Shown here piece after piece: positions 15,572-23,668 of a stretch of 64,000 bases of DNA. The stretch's first letter is position 1. Each line of letters opens with the position of its first letter. This stretch comes from Thermoflexus sp. (GTDB taxonomy: Bacteria; Chloroflexota; Anaerolineae; Aggregatilineales; Aggregatilineaceae). The position numbers were made by a program, and so were the translations under genes. The notes beneath the pieces are model-generated. The model made no database searches and was not told the DNA's origin. It was given only the letters and a program-made list of their open reading frames with translations. The stretch lies in NCBI GenBank assembly GCA_020724465.1, contig DYGX01000005.1, forward strand, positions 225,614 to 289,613, in the 5' to 3' direction.

Positions 15572-17065
15572 ATGGGTGAGATGACCGCTTTAACCTGGAT
15601 GATCGCGCTGCCGCTGCTGGCGACGCCGGCCATCTATCTGATCGGGCGGCTGGCGCGCGACAGCAGCCGCGCCGCGCGGTGGACCGCCCTGATCGCGCTG
15701 CTGCTCGCGTGGATACCGTTCGCGCAGGCGGCGGCGGACCTGCATGACAGCGGGACGCAGATCTATACCCTGGGCGCGATCGCGCTGCGCCTGGACGATT
15801 TCGCCCTGCTGCTGGCGGCGCTCTCGCTGGGGCTGGGCACGCTGGTGACGCTCTATTCCGGCCCGTACATGCAGGCCGAGGACGGTCAGGAGAAGTACTA
15901 CGCCTCGCTGGTGGCGGTCGTCGGCGTGATGATCGGCCTGGGCTGCGCGGCGGACCTGTTCAACCTGTGGGTGTGGTTCGAGGCGATGGCGGTGGGGACC
16001 TTCCTGCTGGTCGCCTTCTACCACGAGCAGCCCGCCTCGCTGGAAGCAGGCGTCAAGTATCTGGTGCAGAGCGCGGTCGGCTCGGTGCTGGTGCTGCTGG
16101 GAATCGCGCTGGTGCTGGCCGAGACCGGCACGCTCGACCTGGCCGCGATCCGCGCGGAAGCGAGCAGCACAACGCTGCTGCTGGCGGCGGGCGCGCTGAT
16201 GACGATTGGGTTCGGCGTCAAGGTGGCGATGGTCCCCATGCACACCTGGCTGCCGGACGCGCACTCGCAGGCGCCCAGCGGGATCAGCGCGATGCTCTCC
16301 GGCGTGGTGATCGAGGCCGGGCTGGTAGCGCTGCTGCGGGCGCTCGGCGCGCTGGGCGGGGTAACCGGCTCGTGGGGCGAGCTGCTGATGCTGTTCGGCG
16401 CGCTGAATATGGTCGCCGGGAATCTGCTGGCGCTGCGCCAGCAGCAGGTCAAGCGCCTGCTGGCGTATTCCAGCCTGGCGCACATCGGCTATATGCTGCT
16501 CGGCGTGGGGATCGCGGTCTACGCCCGCGAGGCTGCCGGGGCGCAGGGCGCGCTGTTCCACATGCTCAACCACGGGCTGATGAAGGGGCTGGCCTTTCTG
16601 GCAGCCGGCGCGCTGCTCTACACGCTGCACATCGCCGCCGGCGATCACGGCCCGCTGACGGTGCGCGATCTGGACGGCGCCGCGTCGCGCTACCCGCTGA
16701 TCGCGCTGGGCCTCAGCGTGGCCGTGCTGGGCCTGGGCGGTCTGCCGCCGCTGGCGGGCTTTATGTCGAAATGGCAGATTTTCGCCGCCGGGTTCGAGAC
16801 GCGCAATCACTGGATCGAGGCGCTGGCGATCTTCGCCGGGCTGAACAGTGTGCTCTCGCTGGGGTACTACGCGCCGCTGGTGAACGCGGCCTACCGGCAC
16901 GCGCCGTCCGAGGCGGTGCGGCGGGGCAAGCCGGTCCCGGCGCTGCTTCAGGTCCCGGTCATCGCGCTGACGGTCGCGGTTGTGGCGGTGGGTGTCTGGC
17001 CGCCGCTGCTCCAGTGGCTTTCGGAACCGGCGGGACGGGCGCTGCTGGCAGCGTTTGGCTTCTAG
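15572..17065 (+). CDS. Group 4 hydrogenase antiporter-like membrane subunit 2 (NuoM/NuoN family)
   Basis: 497 residues, about 14 membrane helices, Proton_antipo_M family. Conserved ion-path residues are E137 (LWVWFEAMAVGTFLL), K217 (GFGVKVAMVPMHTWLPDAHS) and the FHMLNHGLMKGLAFLAAG block. A second antiporter-like subunit next to the first gives the complex two predicted pumping modules, more than Ech-type hydrogenases have. It starts five bases after the previous stop. Whether it is closer to NuoM or NuoN cannot be settled by eye. Confidence 0.88.
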   Translation: MGEMTALTWMIALPLLATPAIYLIGRLARDSSRAARWTALIALLLAWIPFAQAAADLHDSGTQIYTLGAIALRLDDFALLLAALSLGLGTLVTLYSGPYMQAEDGQEKYYASLVAVVGVMIGLGCAADLFNLWVWFEAMAVGTFLLVAFYHEQPASLEAGVKYLVQSAVGSVLVLLGIALVLAETGTLDLAAIRAEASSTTLLLAAGALMTIGFGVKVAMVPMHTWLPDAHSQAPSGISAMLSGVVIEAGLVALLRALGALGGVTGSWGELLMLFGALNMVAGNLLALRQQQVKRLLAYSSLAHIGYMLLGVGIAVYAREAAGAQGALFHMLNHGLMKGLAFLAAGALLYTLHIAAGDHGPLTVRDLDGAASRYPLIALGLSVAVLGLGGLPPLAGFMSKWQIFAAGFETRNHWIEALAIFAGLNSVLSLGYYAPLVNAAYRHAPSEAVRRGKPVPALLQVPVIALTVAVVAVGVWPPLLQWLSEPAGRALLAAFGF

Positions 17066-17095
17066 CCGCGCCACAGACAAGGGAGAGACGAAGCG

Positions 17096-17413
17096 ATGGA
17101 AGACATTCTGCTGGCGCCGCCGATCGCCTTCTGCATCTACCTGGTGCTGGTCGGCGTGCTGTCCGGGTTTGGGCGGCTGCTGGCTGGACCGGCCAGCGCG
17201 CCGTCGGACATCAAGGTGAGCACTTACGCCAGCGGTGAAGAGGCGCCCGTGCGGCCGGCCGTGCCCGGCTATCGCCAGTTTTTCGCGATCGCGCTGTTCT
17301 TCGCGGTGCTGCACCTGGGCGTGCTGATGCTGGGCAGCAGCGATCTGTCGGCGGCTGCCGCGGCGTATCTCGTTGGGCTGATCCTGGCGTTGCTGGCGCT
17401 CATTCTTGGCTAG
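17096..17413 (+). CDS. Group 4 hydrogenase small membrane subunit, NuoA-like
   Basis: 105 residues with three membrane segments. The middle loop, VSTYASGEEAPVRPAVPGYR, followed by QFFAIALFFAVLHLGVLML, follows the NuoA pattern (YExG..P.....F....FYL.A..F). NuoA, and MbhI in the archaeal membrane-bound hydrogenase, contact the quinone/NiFe region and the NuoH-like subunit. It lies 30 bases after the second antiporter gene and 24 bases before the small subunit. The ribosome site GGGAGAGACGA precedes ATG 17096. Confidence 0.7.
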   Translation: MEDILLAPPIAFCIYLVLVGVLSGFGRLLAGPASAPSDIKVSTYASGEEAPVRPAVPGYRQFFAIALFFAVLHLGVLMLGSSDLSAAAAAYLVGLILALLALILG

Positions 17414-17437
17414 CGGGCCGTAGGTAAGGGGAGCGGA

Positions 17438-18019
17438 ATGACACTCAAACTCGACCAATCCTGGCAGGCGGCGCTCGACAAGCTGAAGACCTGGGCGCGG
17501 ATCAACTCGCCCTGGGCCATTCACTTCAACAGCGGGTCGTGCAACGGCTGCGACATCGAGATCCTGGCGACGCTCACGCCGCGTTATGACGTGGAGCGCC
17601 TGGGGATCAAGTTGCAGGGCAGCCCGCGCCACGCCGACGTGCTGATCTGCACTGGCCCGGTAACGCGCCAGGCGCGCGACCGGCTGGTGCGCATCTACGA
17701 GCAGATGCCCGAACCGAAGTTTGTAATTGCCGTCGGGTCGTGCGCGCTGTCGGGCGGTGCCTTTCGCGGTTGCTACAACATCCTGGGCGGCGTCGACCAG
17801 GTCATCCCGGTGGATGTTTATGTGCCGGGCTGCCCGCCCCGCCCAGAGGCGATTATCGACGGGGTGGTGAAGCTGCTGGCGAAGCTGCGCGGCGCTGACC
17901 CCTCCGACACGCCGGTGGTGTTCGATCCGGACAGCGCCGGAGAGGCCGCGATCCTGGCCGGTGAAGACCCGGTCGAGGGCCCGGCGCACGCGCAGCAAGA
18001 AGAAGAGGCGATCGCGTGA
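17438..18019 (+). CDS. Group 4 [NiFe] hydrogenase small subunit (NuoB-like, [4Fe-4S])
   Basis: 193 residues, NuoB/EchC family, binding the proximal [4Fe-4S] cluster that passes electrons to or from the NiFe site. The ligands are C35 and C38 (SGSCNGCDIE), C102 (GSCALSGG) and C132 (VPGCPPRPEAI). The CNGC spacing is the hydrogenase form; true complex I NuoB has adjacent cysteines (CC). The tail after residue ~165 is acidic and Ala/Glu-rich. The start is ATG 17438 behind AAGGGGAGCGG; its TGA overlaps the next ATG by one base. This is one of the two genes that separate a hydrogenase from complex I. Confidence 0.93.
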   Translation: MTLKLDQSWQAALDKLKTWARINSPWAIHFNSGSCNGCDIEILATLTPRYDVERLGIKLQGSPRHADVLICTGPVTRQARDRLVRIYEQMPEPKFVIAVGSCALSGGAFRGCYNILGGVDQVIPVDVYVPGCPPRPEAIIDGVVKLLAKLRGADPSDTPVVFDPDSAGEAAILAGEDPVEGPAHAQQEEEAIA

Positions 18020-18477
18020 TGGAAACCGACACCTGTTTGCAGAAGGCTGCCGAGCTGCTCGCGCCGTGGGCGCAAGAGACGATCGAGCCGGAACCCGGCC
18101 GCGTGGATGTGGCCGTCGCGCCGGGCGACCTGGTCGCGGCGGCGCGCGCCCTGATGGACGCCCGCTGGGGCTATCTGACGGCCATCACGGGGCTGGACCC
18201 CGGTGAAGAAGACGGACGCCTTGAGGCGCTGTACCATTTCGCGTGCGGCGCGGCAATCGTCACGCTGCGCGTGCGCGTCCCGCGCACCCGCCCCGCCGTC
18301 CCGTCCCTGATCGACGTCATCCCGTCGGTGAGTTTCTACGAGCGCGAGCTGATGGAGATGTTCGGGATCGTGGTCGAGGGCACGCCGAACACCGACAGGC
18401 TCTTCCTGCCGGAAGACTGGCCGGATGGCATCTACCCGCTGCGCAAGGACTTTCGCATGGAGCAGTTGGGCGGGTAG
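18019..18477 (+). CDS. Group 4 hydrogenase hydrophilic subunit, NuoC-like (30 kDa family)
   Basis: 152 residues, Complex1_30kDa family. The diagnostic C-terminal stretch reads FYERELMEMFGIVVEG, then LFLPEDWPDGIYPLRKD. It has no cofactor; it packs against the large subunit and helps assembly. ATG 18019 overlaps the previous stop; a GTG immediately before would add one residue. The next gene begins 12 bases on. The short N-terminal part is normal for EchD/MbhK-type homologues. Confidence 0.9.
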   Translation: METDTCLQKAAELLAPWAQETIEPEPGRVDVAVAPGDLVAAARALMDARWGYLTAITGLDPGEEDGRLEALYHFACGAAIVTLRVRVPRTRPAVPSLIDVIPSVSFYERELMEMFGIVVEGTPNTDRLFLPEDWPDGIYPLRKDFRMEQLGG

Positions 18478-18489
18478 GAGACACGAGCG

Positions 18490-19659
18490 ATGGCAAGCGA
18501 GAAATTTGTGATCCCGATTGGTCCGCAGCACCCCGCGCTCAAAGAGCCGGGGCACTTCGAGTTCAACGTCGATGGCGAGATTGTCACCGATGCCAGCGTG
18601 CGCCTGGGGTATGTGCATCGCGGCATTGAGAAAGGGGCCGAGACGCGCAACTTCGTGCAGGCGGAATATCTGGTTGAGCGCATCTGCGGCATTTGCTCGC
18701 ACGTCCACGCGACCGCGTTCTGCCTCGGCGTCGAGCGGCTGGCGGGGGTCGAAGCGCCGCCGCGCGCCCAGGCCATCCGCCAGATCGTCGCCGAGCTGGA
18801 GCGCATCCACAGCCACCTGCTGTGGGTCGGTGTGGCGGCGCACGAGGCCGGTTTTGATACGCTGTTTATGTACACCTGGCGCGACCGCGAGACGGTGATG
18901 AACCTGCTGGAAGGCATCACCGGCAACCGCGTCAACTACTCGGCCAATGTGCTGGGCGGCGTGAAGTGCGACATCGGGCCGGAGCAGGCCGAGGCGATCC
19001 AGATCGGGCTGAACTTCCTTGAGGAGCGCACGCGCCACTATCTGGAAGTGGTTTCCTCCGACGCGATGTTCCTGCGGCGCACGCGCGGCATCGGCGTGAT
19101 GACACGCGAGGACGCCGAGCGGATGGGTGTGGTCGGTCCGACGGCACGCGCCTCGGGCGTGCCGCGCGATGTGCGCATCGACGCGCCCTATCTGCTCTAT
19201 GCCGAGCACCCTGTCGAGCTGGTGATCGAGGAAGCGGGCGACCTGGAAGCGCGCTTCAAGGTGCGCGTGCGCGAGCTGTTCGAAAGCTATCGCGTCATCC
19301 GCGAGCTGCTGACCGCGCTGCCCGAAGGCGAGCTGACCGCGCGCATCCCGCGCCGCATCAAGCCTGCCGAAACGATCAGCCGCGTCGAGGCGCCGCGTGG
19401 TGAGCTGTTTTACTTCATCAAGAGCAATGGCACGGACTCGGCAGAGCGCGTCAAGGTCCGTACGCCGACCCTGCCCAATATGGCCTCCGTTCTGGCGCTG
19501 TCGGTGGGACACCAGCTCGCCGACGTGCCGATGATCCTGGCCGGTATTGACCCGTGCTTCTCCTGCAACGACCGCATGGCTGTCGTCAAGCGGAATGGCG
19601 ACGAGCAGGTGTGGACGTGGGAGCAGCTTAGGCAATATGGGATTGAGTACTACCGATGA
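18490..19659 (+). CDS. Group 4 [NiFe] hydrogenase large (catalytic) subunit (NuoD-like with intact NiFe ligands)
   Basis: 389 residues, NuoD/EchE/HycE family. Unlike complex I NuoD it keeps both nickel-ligand motifs: RICGICSHVH (C66, C69) near the N-terminus and DPCFSCNDR (C356, C359) near the C-terminus. The protein continues 27 residues past R362 (MAVVKRNGDE...). This resembles the HycE tail, which is cut off by a specific peptidase after nickel insertion, and a peptidase gene of that type closes this operon. The reaction is 2H+ + 2e- to or from H2, with electrons probably from or to ferredoxin. ATG 18490 follows GGAGACACGAGCG, and the gene overlaps the NuoH-like gene by four bases. Confidence 0.95.
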   Translation: MASEKFVIPIGPQHPALKEPGHFEFNVDGEIVTDASVRLGYVHRGIEKGAETRNFVQAEYLVERICGICSHVHATAFCLGVERLAGVEAPPRAQAIRQIVAELERIHSHLLWVGVAAHEAGFDTLFMYTWRDRETVMNLLEGITGNRVNYSANVLGGVKCDIGPEQAEAIQIGLNFLEERTRHYLEVVSSDAMFLRRTRGIGVMTREDAERMGVVGPTARASGVPRDVRIDAPYLLYAEHPVELVIEEAGDLEARFKVRVRELFESYRVIRELLTALPEGELTARIPRRIKPAETISRVEAPRGELFYFIKSNGTDSAERVKVRTPTLPNMASVLALSVGHQLADVPMILAGIDPCFSCNDRMAVVKRNGDEQVWTWEQLRQYGIEYYR

Positions 19660-20579
19660 GCACGCTAACTGCGTTGATGGCGCTGCTGTTCTTTCCGGGC
19701 GGGCTGATCATTCTGCTGGTGGGGCTGGCCTATGAATGGGCCGACCGCAAGCTGGTGGCCCGCTTCCAGAACCGGATCGGGCCGCGCTGGTTCCAGCCGC
19801 TGGCCGATATCGTCAAACTCCTCGCCAAAGAAGAGGTCGTGCCTCAGGGCGTGCATCCGGGCCTGTTCGTGACCCTGCCGGTGATTGCGCTCTCCGGCGC
19901 GCTGACCGCGGCGCTGTATGTGCCGGTGTTTGGTCTGGCGCCGTCCTACAGCTTCTCTGGCGATCTGATTGTGACGGTCTATCTGCTCAGCCTGCTGACG
20001 CTGTGCACAGGGCTGGCCGGGGCCAACACGCTGAACCGCTTCTCGCTGATCGGGGCGACGCGCACGCTGACCCAGCTTTTCTCGTACGAAGCGCCGTTTT
20101 TGCTGGCGCTGCTTGGCCCGGCTCTGGCGGCCGGAAGCTGGCGCATCAGCGCCATCGCGGACTACGGCGCCGACCGCTGGCTGATTCTGGCGCAACCGGT
20201 CGGCTTCGTGGTGGCGCTGATCGGCCTGATGGGCAAGCTGGAGCTGCCGCCGTTCGACGCACCCGAAGCCGAGACGGAGATCGTCGCCGGTGCGCTGACG
20301 GAGTACAGCGGGCGTGGGCTGGCGCTTTTCCGCCTGGGCAAGGGCGTGGAGTTGGTCGTCGGCCTGACGCTGGTTGCGGCGTTCTATCTGGGCGGGGTGG
20401 CGAACCCGATCGCGTTCTTTGCCAAGACGCTGGCGCTGCTGGGGGTGCTGGCCGGCCTGCAATCGCTGCTGGCGCGCCTGCGCATCGACCAGACGGTCGG
20501 GCTGTGGTGGCGCTACGGCACGATCCTGGCGCTCGTCCAGTTCCTGATTTTGATCGTGTGGAAGGGGTTGGCGGCATGA
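19656..20579 (+). CDS. Group 4 hydrogenase membrane anchor subunit, NuoH-like
   Basis: 307 residues, about eight membrane helices, NuoH/EchB/MbhM family. It joins the catalytic arm to the ion-moving membrane arm. Typical blocks are ADRKLVARFQNRIGPRW, FQPLADIVKLLAKEE and LPPFDAPEAETEIVAGALTE, with the acidic cluster thought to start the proton path. Length is close to the ~320 residues usual for NuoH. It overlaps both neighbours by ATGA, so it is translated with the large subunit and the ferredoxin-like subunit. Confidence 0.92.
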   Translation: MSTLTALMALLFFPGGLIILLVGLAYEWADRKLVARFQNRIGPRWFQPLADIVKLLAKEEVVPQGVHPGLFVTLPVIALSGALTAALYVPVFGLAPSYSFSGDLIVTVYLLSLLTLCTGLAGANTLNRFSLIGATRTLTQLFSYEAPFLLALLGPALAAGSWRISAIADYGADRWLILAQPVGFVVALIGLMGKLELPPFDAPEAETEIVAGALTEYSGRGLALFRLGKGVELVVGLTLVAAFYLGGVANPIAFFAKTLALLGVLAGLQSLLARLRIDQTVGLWWRYGTILALVQFLILIVWKGLAA

Positions 20580-20995
20580 AAGTGATGACGATGTGGCGGG
20601 ACGCGCTCGACGGGCTGGTCAAATCGCCCGCGACGCAACGCTACCCGTTTGTGCGCGCAGTGGCGCCGGATCGGCTGCGCGGGCAACTGCACTGGAACCC
20701 GGAAAGCTGCACCGGCTGTGGCCTGTGCGCCAAAGACTGCCCGGCCGAGGCGATCGAAGTCATCGTGCTGGATAAGAAAGCCAAGCGCTTTGTCTTCCGC
20801 TATCATGTCGATCGCTGCACATTCTGCGCGCAGTGCGTGGCAAGCTGCCGCCAGGGCTGCCTGGAGATGGCCAGCGACGCGTGGGAGCTGGCCGCAACCG
20901 ATAAAGACGATTTCCTGGTGCACTATGGGGCCGAGGAAGATGTCGAGGCCGTGCTGGCAGGCGCGCCTGCGGCAGACGCTCCGGTCGCGGAGTAG
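20576..20995 (+). CDS. Group 4 hydrogenase 2[4Fe-4S] electron-transfer subunit, NuoI-like
   Basis: 139 residues. Two [4Fe-4S] motifs: C45, C48, C51, C55 (CTGCGLCAKDCP) and C81, C84, C87, C91 (CTFCAQCVASC), with an extra C95. In the second motif the usual proline after the last cysteine is arginine. This subunit should accept electrons from soluble ferredoxin (EchF/MbhN role). No NADH-binding NuoE, F or G gene is in the window, which supports ferredoxin rather than NADH as partner. The C-terminal ~25 residues are acidic and Ala/Pro-rich. Confidence 0.92.
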   Translation: MKVMTMWRDALDGLVKSPATQRYPFVRAVAPDRLRGQLHWNPESCTGCGLCAKDCPAEAIEVIVLDKKAKRFVFRYHVDRCTFCAQCVASCRQGCLEMASDAWELAATDKDDFLVHYGAEEDVEAVLAGAPAADAPVAE

Positions 20996-21005
20996 CGCGC
21001 CGCGC

Positions 21006-21446
21006 GTGGCCGTCGTCGGCGTGGGGCACGAGCTGAACGGCGACGACGCCGCCGGGATCGCGGTCGCCCGGTCGCTGGCCGGGCTGGCGGCCCCGCACGA
21101 CCGCCTGCTGGTGATCGACGCGGGACCGGCGCCGGAGAACACGACCGGGCTGCTGCGCCGTTTTGGGCCCGACCTGGTGCTGCTGGTCGACGCGGCGCAG
21201 ATGGGCGAGCCGCCCGGCGCGATCCACTGGCTGGACTGGCGCGAGACGGACGGCATCAGCGCCTCGACCCATACCCTGCCGCTGCACCTGCTGGCGCGCT
21301 ATCTGGTGGCGGAGCTGGGCTGTGATGTGGCGCTGCTCGGCATCCAGCCCGCCGCCAACACCCTCGATGCGCCGCTTTCCCCGGCTGTATCACAGGCCGT
21401 CGCGTCCATCGTCGCGGACCTGGGCGCGGCGCTGGTGCCCGCCTGA
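21006..21446 (+). CDS. [NiFe] hydrogenase maturation peptidase (HycI/HybD family)
   Basis: 146 residues. The family opens with a GxGNxLxxDDGxG motif; here it reads GVGHELNGDDAAG. The three metal-sensing positions known from HybD have likely equivalents: an acidic residue in NGDDAAG, the aspartate of LLVDAAQMGE, and the histidine of STHTLPLHLL. These enzymes remove the C-terminal tail of the large subunit after nickel is inserted. The start is GTG 21006, ten bases after the NuoI-like stop. Placement at the end of the operon, with a tailed large subunit upstream, makes the assignment firm. HypA-F accessory genes are not in the window. Confidence 0.88.
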   Translation: MAVVGVGHELNGDDAAGIAVARSLAGLAAPHDRLLVIDAGPAPENTTGLLRRFGPDLVLLVDAAQMGEPPGAIHWLDWRETDGISASTHTLPLHLLARYLVAELGCDVALLGIQPAANTLDAPLSPAVSQAVASIVADLGAALVPA

Positions 21447-21450
21447 ACGC

Positions 21451-22203
21451 TCAGTCGAGCGCAAGCCGCGCCGCAGCCGCCTCGTCCACCATCCACACCA
21501 GCCGCCCGGCAACAGGCCGGATGCGCTGCGCAGGCAGATCGTCCGGCCGGGGCGGTCCCTGCACCACCGCCGCCAGGGTGTGCGCTTTCCCTGCTCCCTC
21601 AACCATGAACACCACCCGCCGCCCGGCGTTGATCGCCGCCGCGGTCAGCGTGATGCGCCAGGTGTGCAGTTTTGGCACGAAGTTCGCCACCACCCAGCGA
21701 TCGGGGTCGGCAGCGGCCAGCGCCTCGGTGCCCGGAAACAGCGAGGCGGTGTGGCCGTCCGCCCCGATCCCCAGGTGAACATAGTCGAAGCGCGGCTGCG
21801 GCTCGCCGGGCGCAGCGGCGCCGAAAAAGCCATGCAGCAGGCGGTCGTAAGCATCGGCGGCCGCATGCGGATCCAGCTCGCCCTGCATGCGGTGAATCTG
21901 CGCGGGCGGGATCGGCACGCGGTCCAGCAGCCGGGCGCGCGCCTGCCCGTAGTTGCTGTCGGGATGGTCCGGCGGGACGCTGCGCTCGTCGCACCAGAAG
22001 ACGTACACGCGGTCCCACGCGATCCGGTCGCGGAAGGGGGGCGATGCCAGCGCGTCGAAGAGCGGGGCGGGCGTCGAGCCACCGGAGAGCGCGATCGCAA
22101 ACCGCCCGCGCCGGGCGATCGCGTCCTGAGCACAGGCGGCGATGTCTTCCGCCACCGCCTGCGCGAGTGCTTCGTGACTGGGAAAGACTTTAATCAGGTC
22201 CAT
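21451..22203 (-). CDS. pgl: 6-phosphogluconolactonase
   Basis: 250 residues. Hydrolyses 6-phosphogluconolactone to 6-phosphogluconate, the second step of the oxidative pentose phosphate pathway, in the cytoplasm. Family motifs seen: [41 protein letters not shown] and the closing ARLALD. ATG 22203 follows GAGGGGACGG; an in-frame longer version starts inside zwf. It overlaps zwf by 14 bases, so the two enzymes of consecutive steps are co-translated. The gene converges on the hydrogenase peptidase gene with only four bases between stops. Confidence 0.93.
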   Translation of the reverse strand: MDLIKVFPSHEALAQAVAEDIAACAQDAIARRGRFAIALSGGSTPAPLFDALASPPFRDRIAWDRVYVFWCDERSVPPDHPDSNYGQARARLLDRVPIPPAQIHRMQGELDPHAAADAYDRLLHGFFGAAAPGEPQPRFDYVHLGIGADGHTASLFPGTEALAAADPDRWVVANFVPKLHTWRITLTAAAINAGRRVVFMVEGAGKAHTLAAVVQGPPRPDDLPAQRIRPVAGRLVWMVDEAAAARLALD

Positions 22204-23668
22204 CCGTCCCCTCATAGCCGTGGCAACCGCGCCGCCACACGCGGCCATCGCGCGCGATGAACGTCTCGGCCTCGGCTGGTCCCTCGCTGCCGCGCCGGTA
22301 GGTGGGCAGCGGGTCGCGCTGCGCGTCGGCGGCGCACAGCAGCGGGTCGATCAGCCGCCACGCCGCTTCGATTTCGTCGGCGCGGGTGAACAGCGACGCG
22401 TCGCCGTTGAGCGCGTCGAGTAGCAGCCGCTCGTAGGCATCCGGCAGGGCATCGCCGCCAAACGACGAGCGGTAGTGAAACTCCATATTCACCGAGCGCG
22501 TCTCCTGGCCGGACCCCGGCACCTTCGCCTCGAACTGCAGATGAATCCCCTCGTCCGGCTGGATGCACAGCGACAGCACGTTGGGCGAAAAGCACGCTTC
22601 GTCCGGCTCCCGTCCGAACATCATCACCGGCGGGCAGGCGAACTCGACGATGATTTCGCTGACCTTATCGGCCAGCGCCTTGCCCGAGCGCAGATAGAAC
22701 GGCACGCCCTGCCAGCGCCAGTTATCGATCATCAGCTTCAGTGCGGCGTAAGTCGGCGTGCGCGAGTCCGGCGCGACGCCCTTCGCCTGGTGATAGTCCT
22801 CGTATTGCGCCAGCACCGCATCGCCGGGATCGATCGGGCGGATCGAGTTGAGCACCTTGACCTTTTCGTTGCGCAGCGCGTCGGCGCTGAACGAGGCGGG
22901 CGGCTCCATCGCGATCAGGCTGAGAAGTTGCAGCAGGTGGTTCTGGAACATATCGCGTACCACGCCCGCCGCGTCGTAGTACCCGCCCCGATGCCCGATA
23001 TCGACCGTTTCCATCACCGTGATCTGCACGTTATCCACGTAGTTGCGGTTCCAGACCGGCTCGAAGATCGTGTTGGCGAAGCGGAAGAACAGGATGTTCT
23101 GCGCAGTCTCTTTGCCCAGGTAGTGGTCGATGCGGTAGATCTGGCTCTCGTCGAAGGCGTGATGCAGGATATCATTCAGCTTGCGCGCGGAGTCCAGGTC
23201 GTGCCCGAACGGCTTCTCGACTACGATCCGCCGCCACCCGCGAGACTGGTCGGTCATGCCCAGGCGCCCCAGATGCTCGATGATCGGCTGGTAGAGCGAG
23301 GGCGCCACGGCCAGATAGCACAACCGGTTCGCCTGGCGGGTCCCCTCGATCGTTTCCAGGAAGGCCTCAAGCTGCTGGTAGCTGTCGTCCACCAGGACGT
23401 CGTGCGGCTGATACCAGATCCGCTGCGAAAACGACTCCCACAGCGCCTCGTCGGACGCGGAGCCGTTGCCGTCGATCAGGCGTTTGCGCAGGTGGCTGCG
23501 GAACTCGTCGTGCGAATAGGGTGAGCGCGCGGTGCCGACGATGTGCAGGTTGTCCGGCAGGCGATCTTTCGCGTAGAGGTTGAACAGCGCCGGGATCAGC
23601 TTGCGCTCAGTCAGATCGCCGGACGCGCCGAAAATCACGATGGTGGTGCTTGACTCGGGTCGAGTCAT
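22190..23668 (-). CDS. zwf: Glucose-6-phosphate 1-dehydrogenase
   Basis: 492 residues, normal length. Oxidises glucose 6-phosphate to 6-phosphogluconolactone with NADP+. Motifs: the coenzyme loop [26 protein letters not shown], and the active-site [13 protein letters not shown] 23668 is preceded by AAAGGA; a GTG at about 23686 would add six residues. It is first in a two-gene unit with pgl, supplying NADPH and pentoses. Confidence 0.95.
   Translation of the reverse strand: MTRPESSTTIVIFGASGDLTERKLIPALFNLYAKDRLPDNLHIVGTARSPYSHDEFRSHLRKRLIDGNGSASDEALWESFSQRIWYQPHDVLVDDSYQQLEAFLETIEGTRQANRLCYLAVAPSLYQPIIEHLGRLGMTDQSRGWRRIVVEKPFGHDLDSARKLNDILHHAFDESQIYRIDHYLGKETAQNILFFRFANTIFEPVWNRNYVDNVQITVMETVDIGHRGGYYDAAGVVRDMFQNHLLQLLSLIAMEPPASFSADALRNEKVKVLNSIRPIDPGDAVLAQYEDYHQAKGVAPDSRTPTYAALKLMIDNWRWQGVPFYLRSGKALADKVSEIIVEFACPPVMMFGREPDEACFSPNVLSLCIQPDEGIHLQFEAKVPGSGQETRSVNMEFHYRSSFGGDALPDAYERLLLDALNGDASLFTRADEIEAAWRLIDPLLCAADAQRDPLPTYRRGSEGPAEAETFIARDGRVWRRGCHGYEGTDGPD

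Noticed and set aside
15590..17998. Long open frame (802 codons) on the minus strand
   Set aside because: It lies antisense to the antiporter-like, NuoA-like and small-subunit genes, with Arg/Gln/His-rich composition and no motif.
12943..20995. Respiratory complex I (nuo operon)
   Set aside because: Subunit likeness is strong, but the catalytic subunit keeps all four nickel-ligand cysteines, the small subunit has CNGC rather than CC, no NADH-module genes E, F or G are present, and a hydrogenase peptidase gene closes the run.
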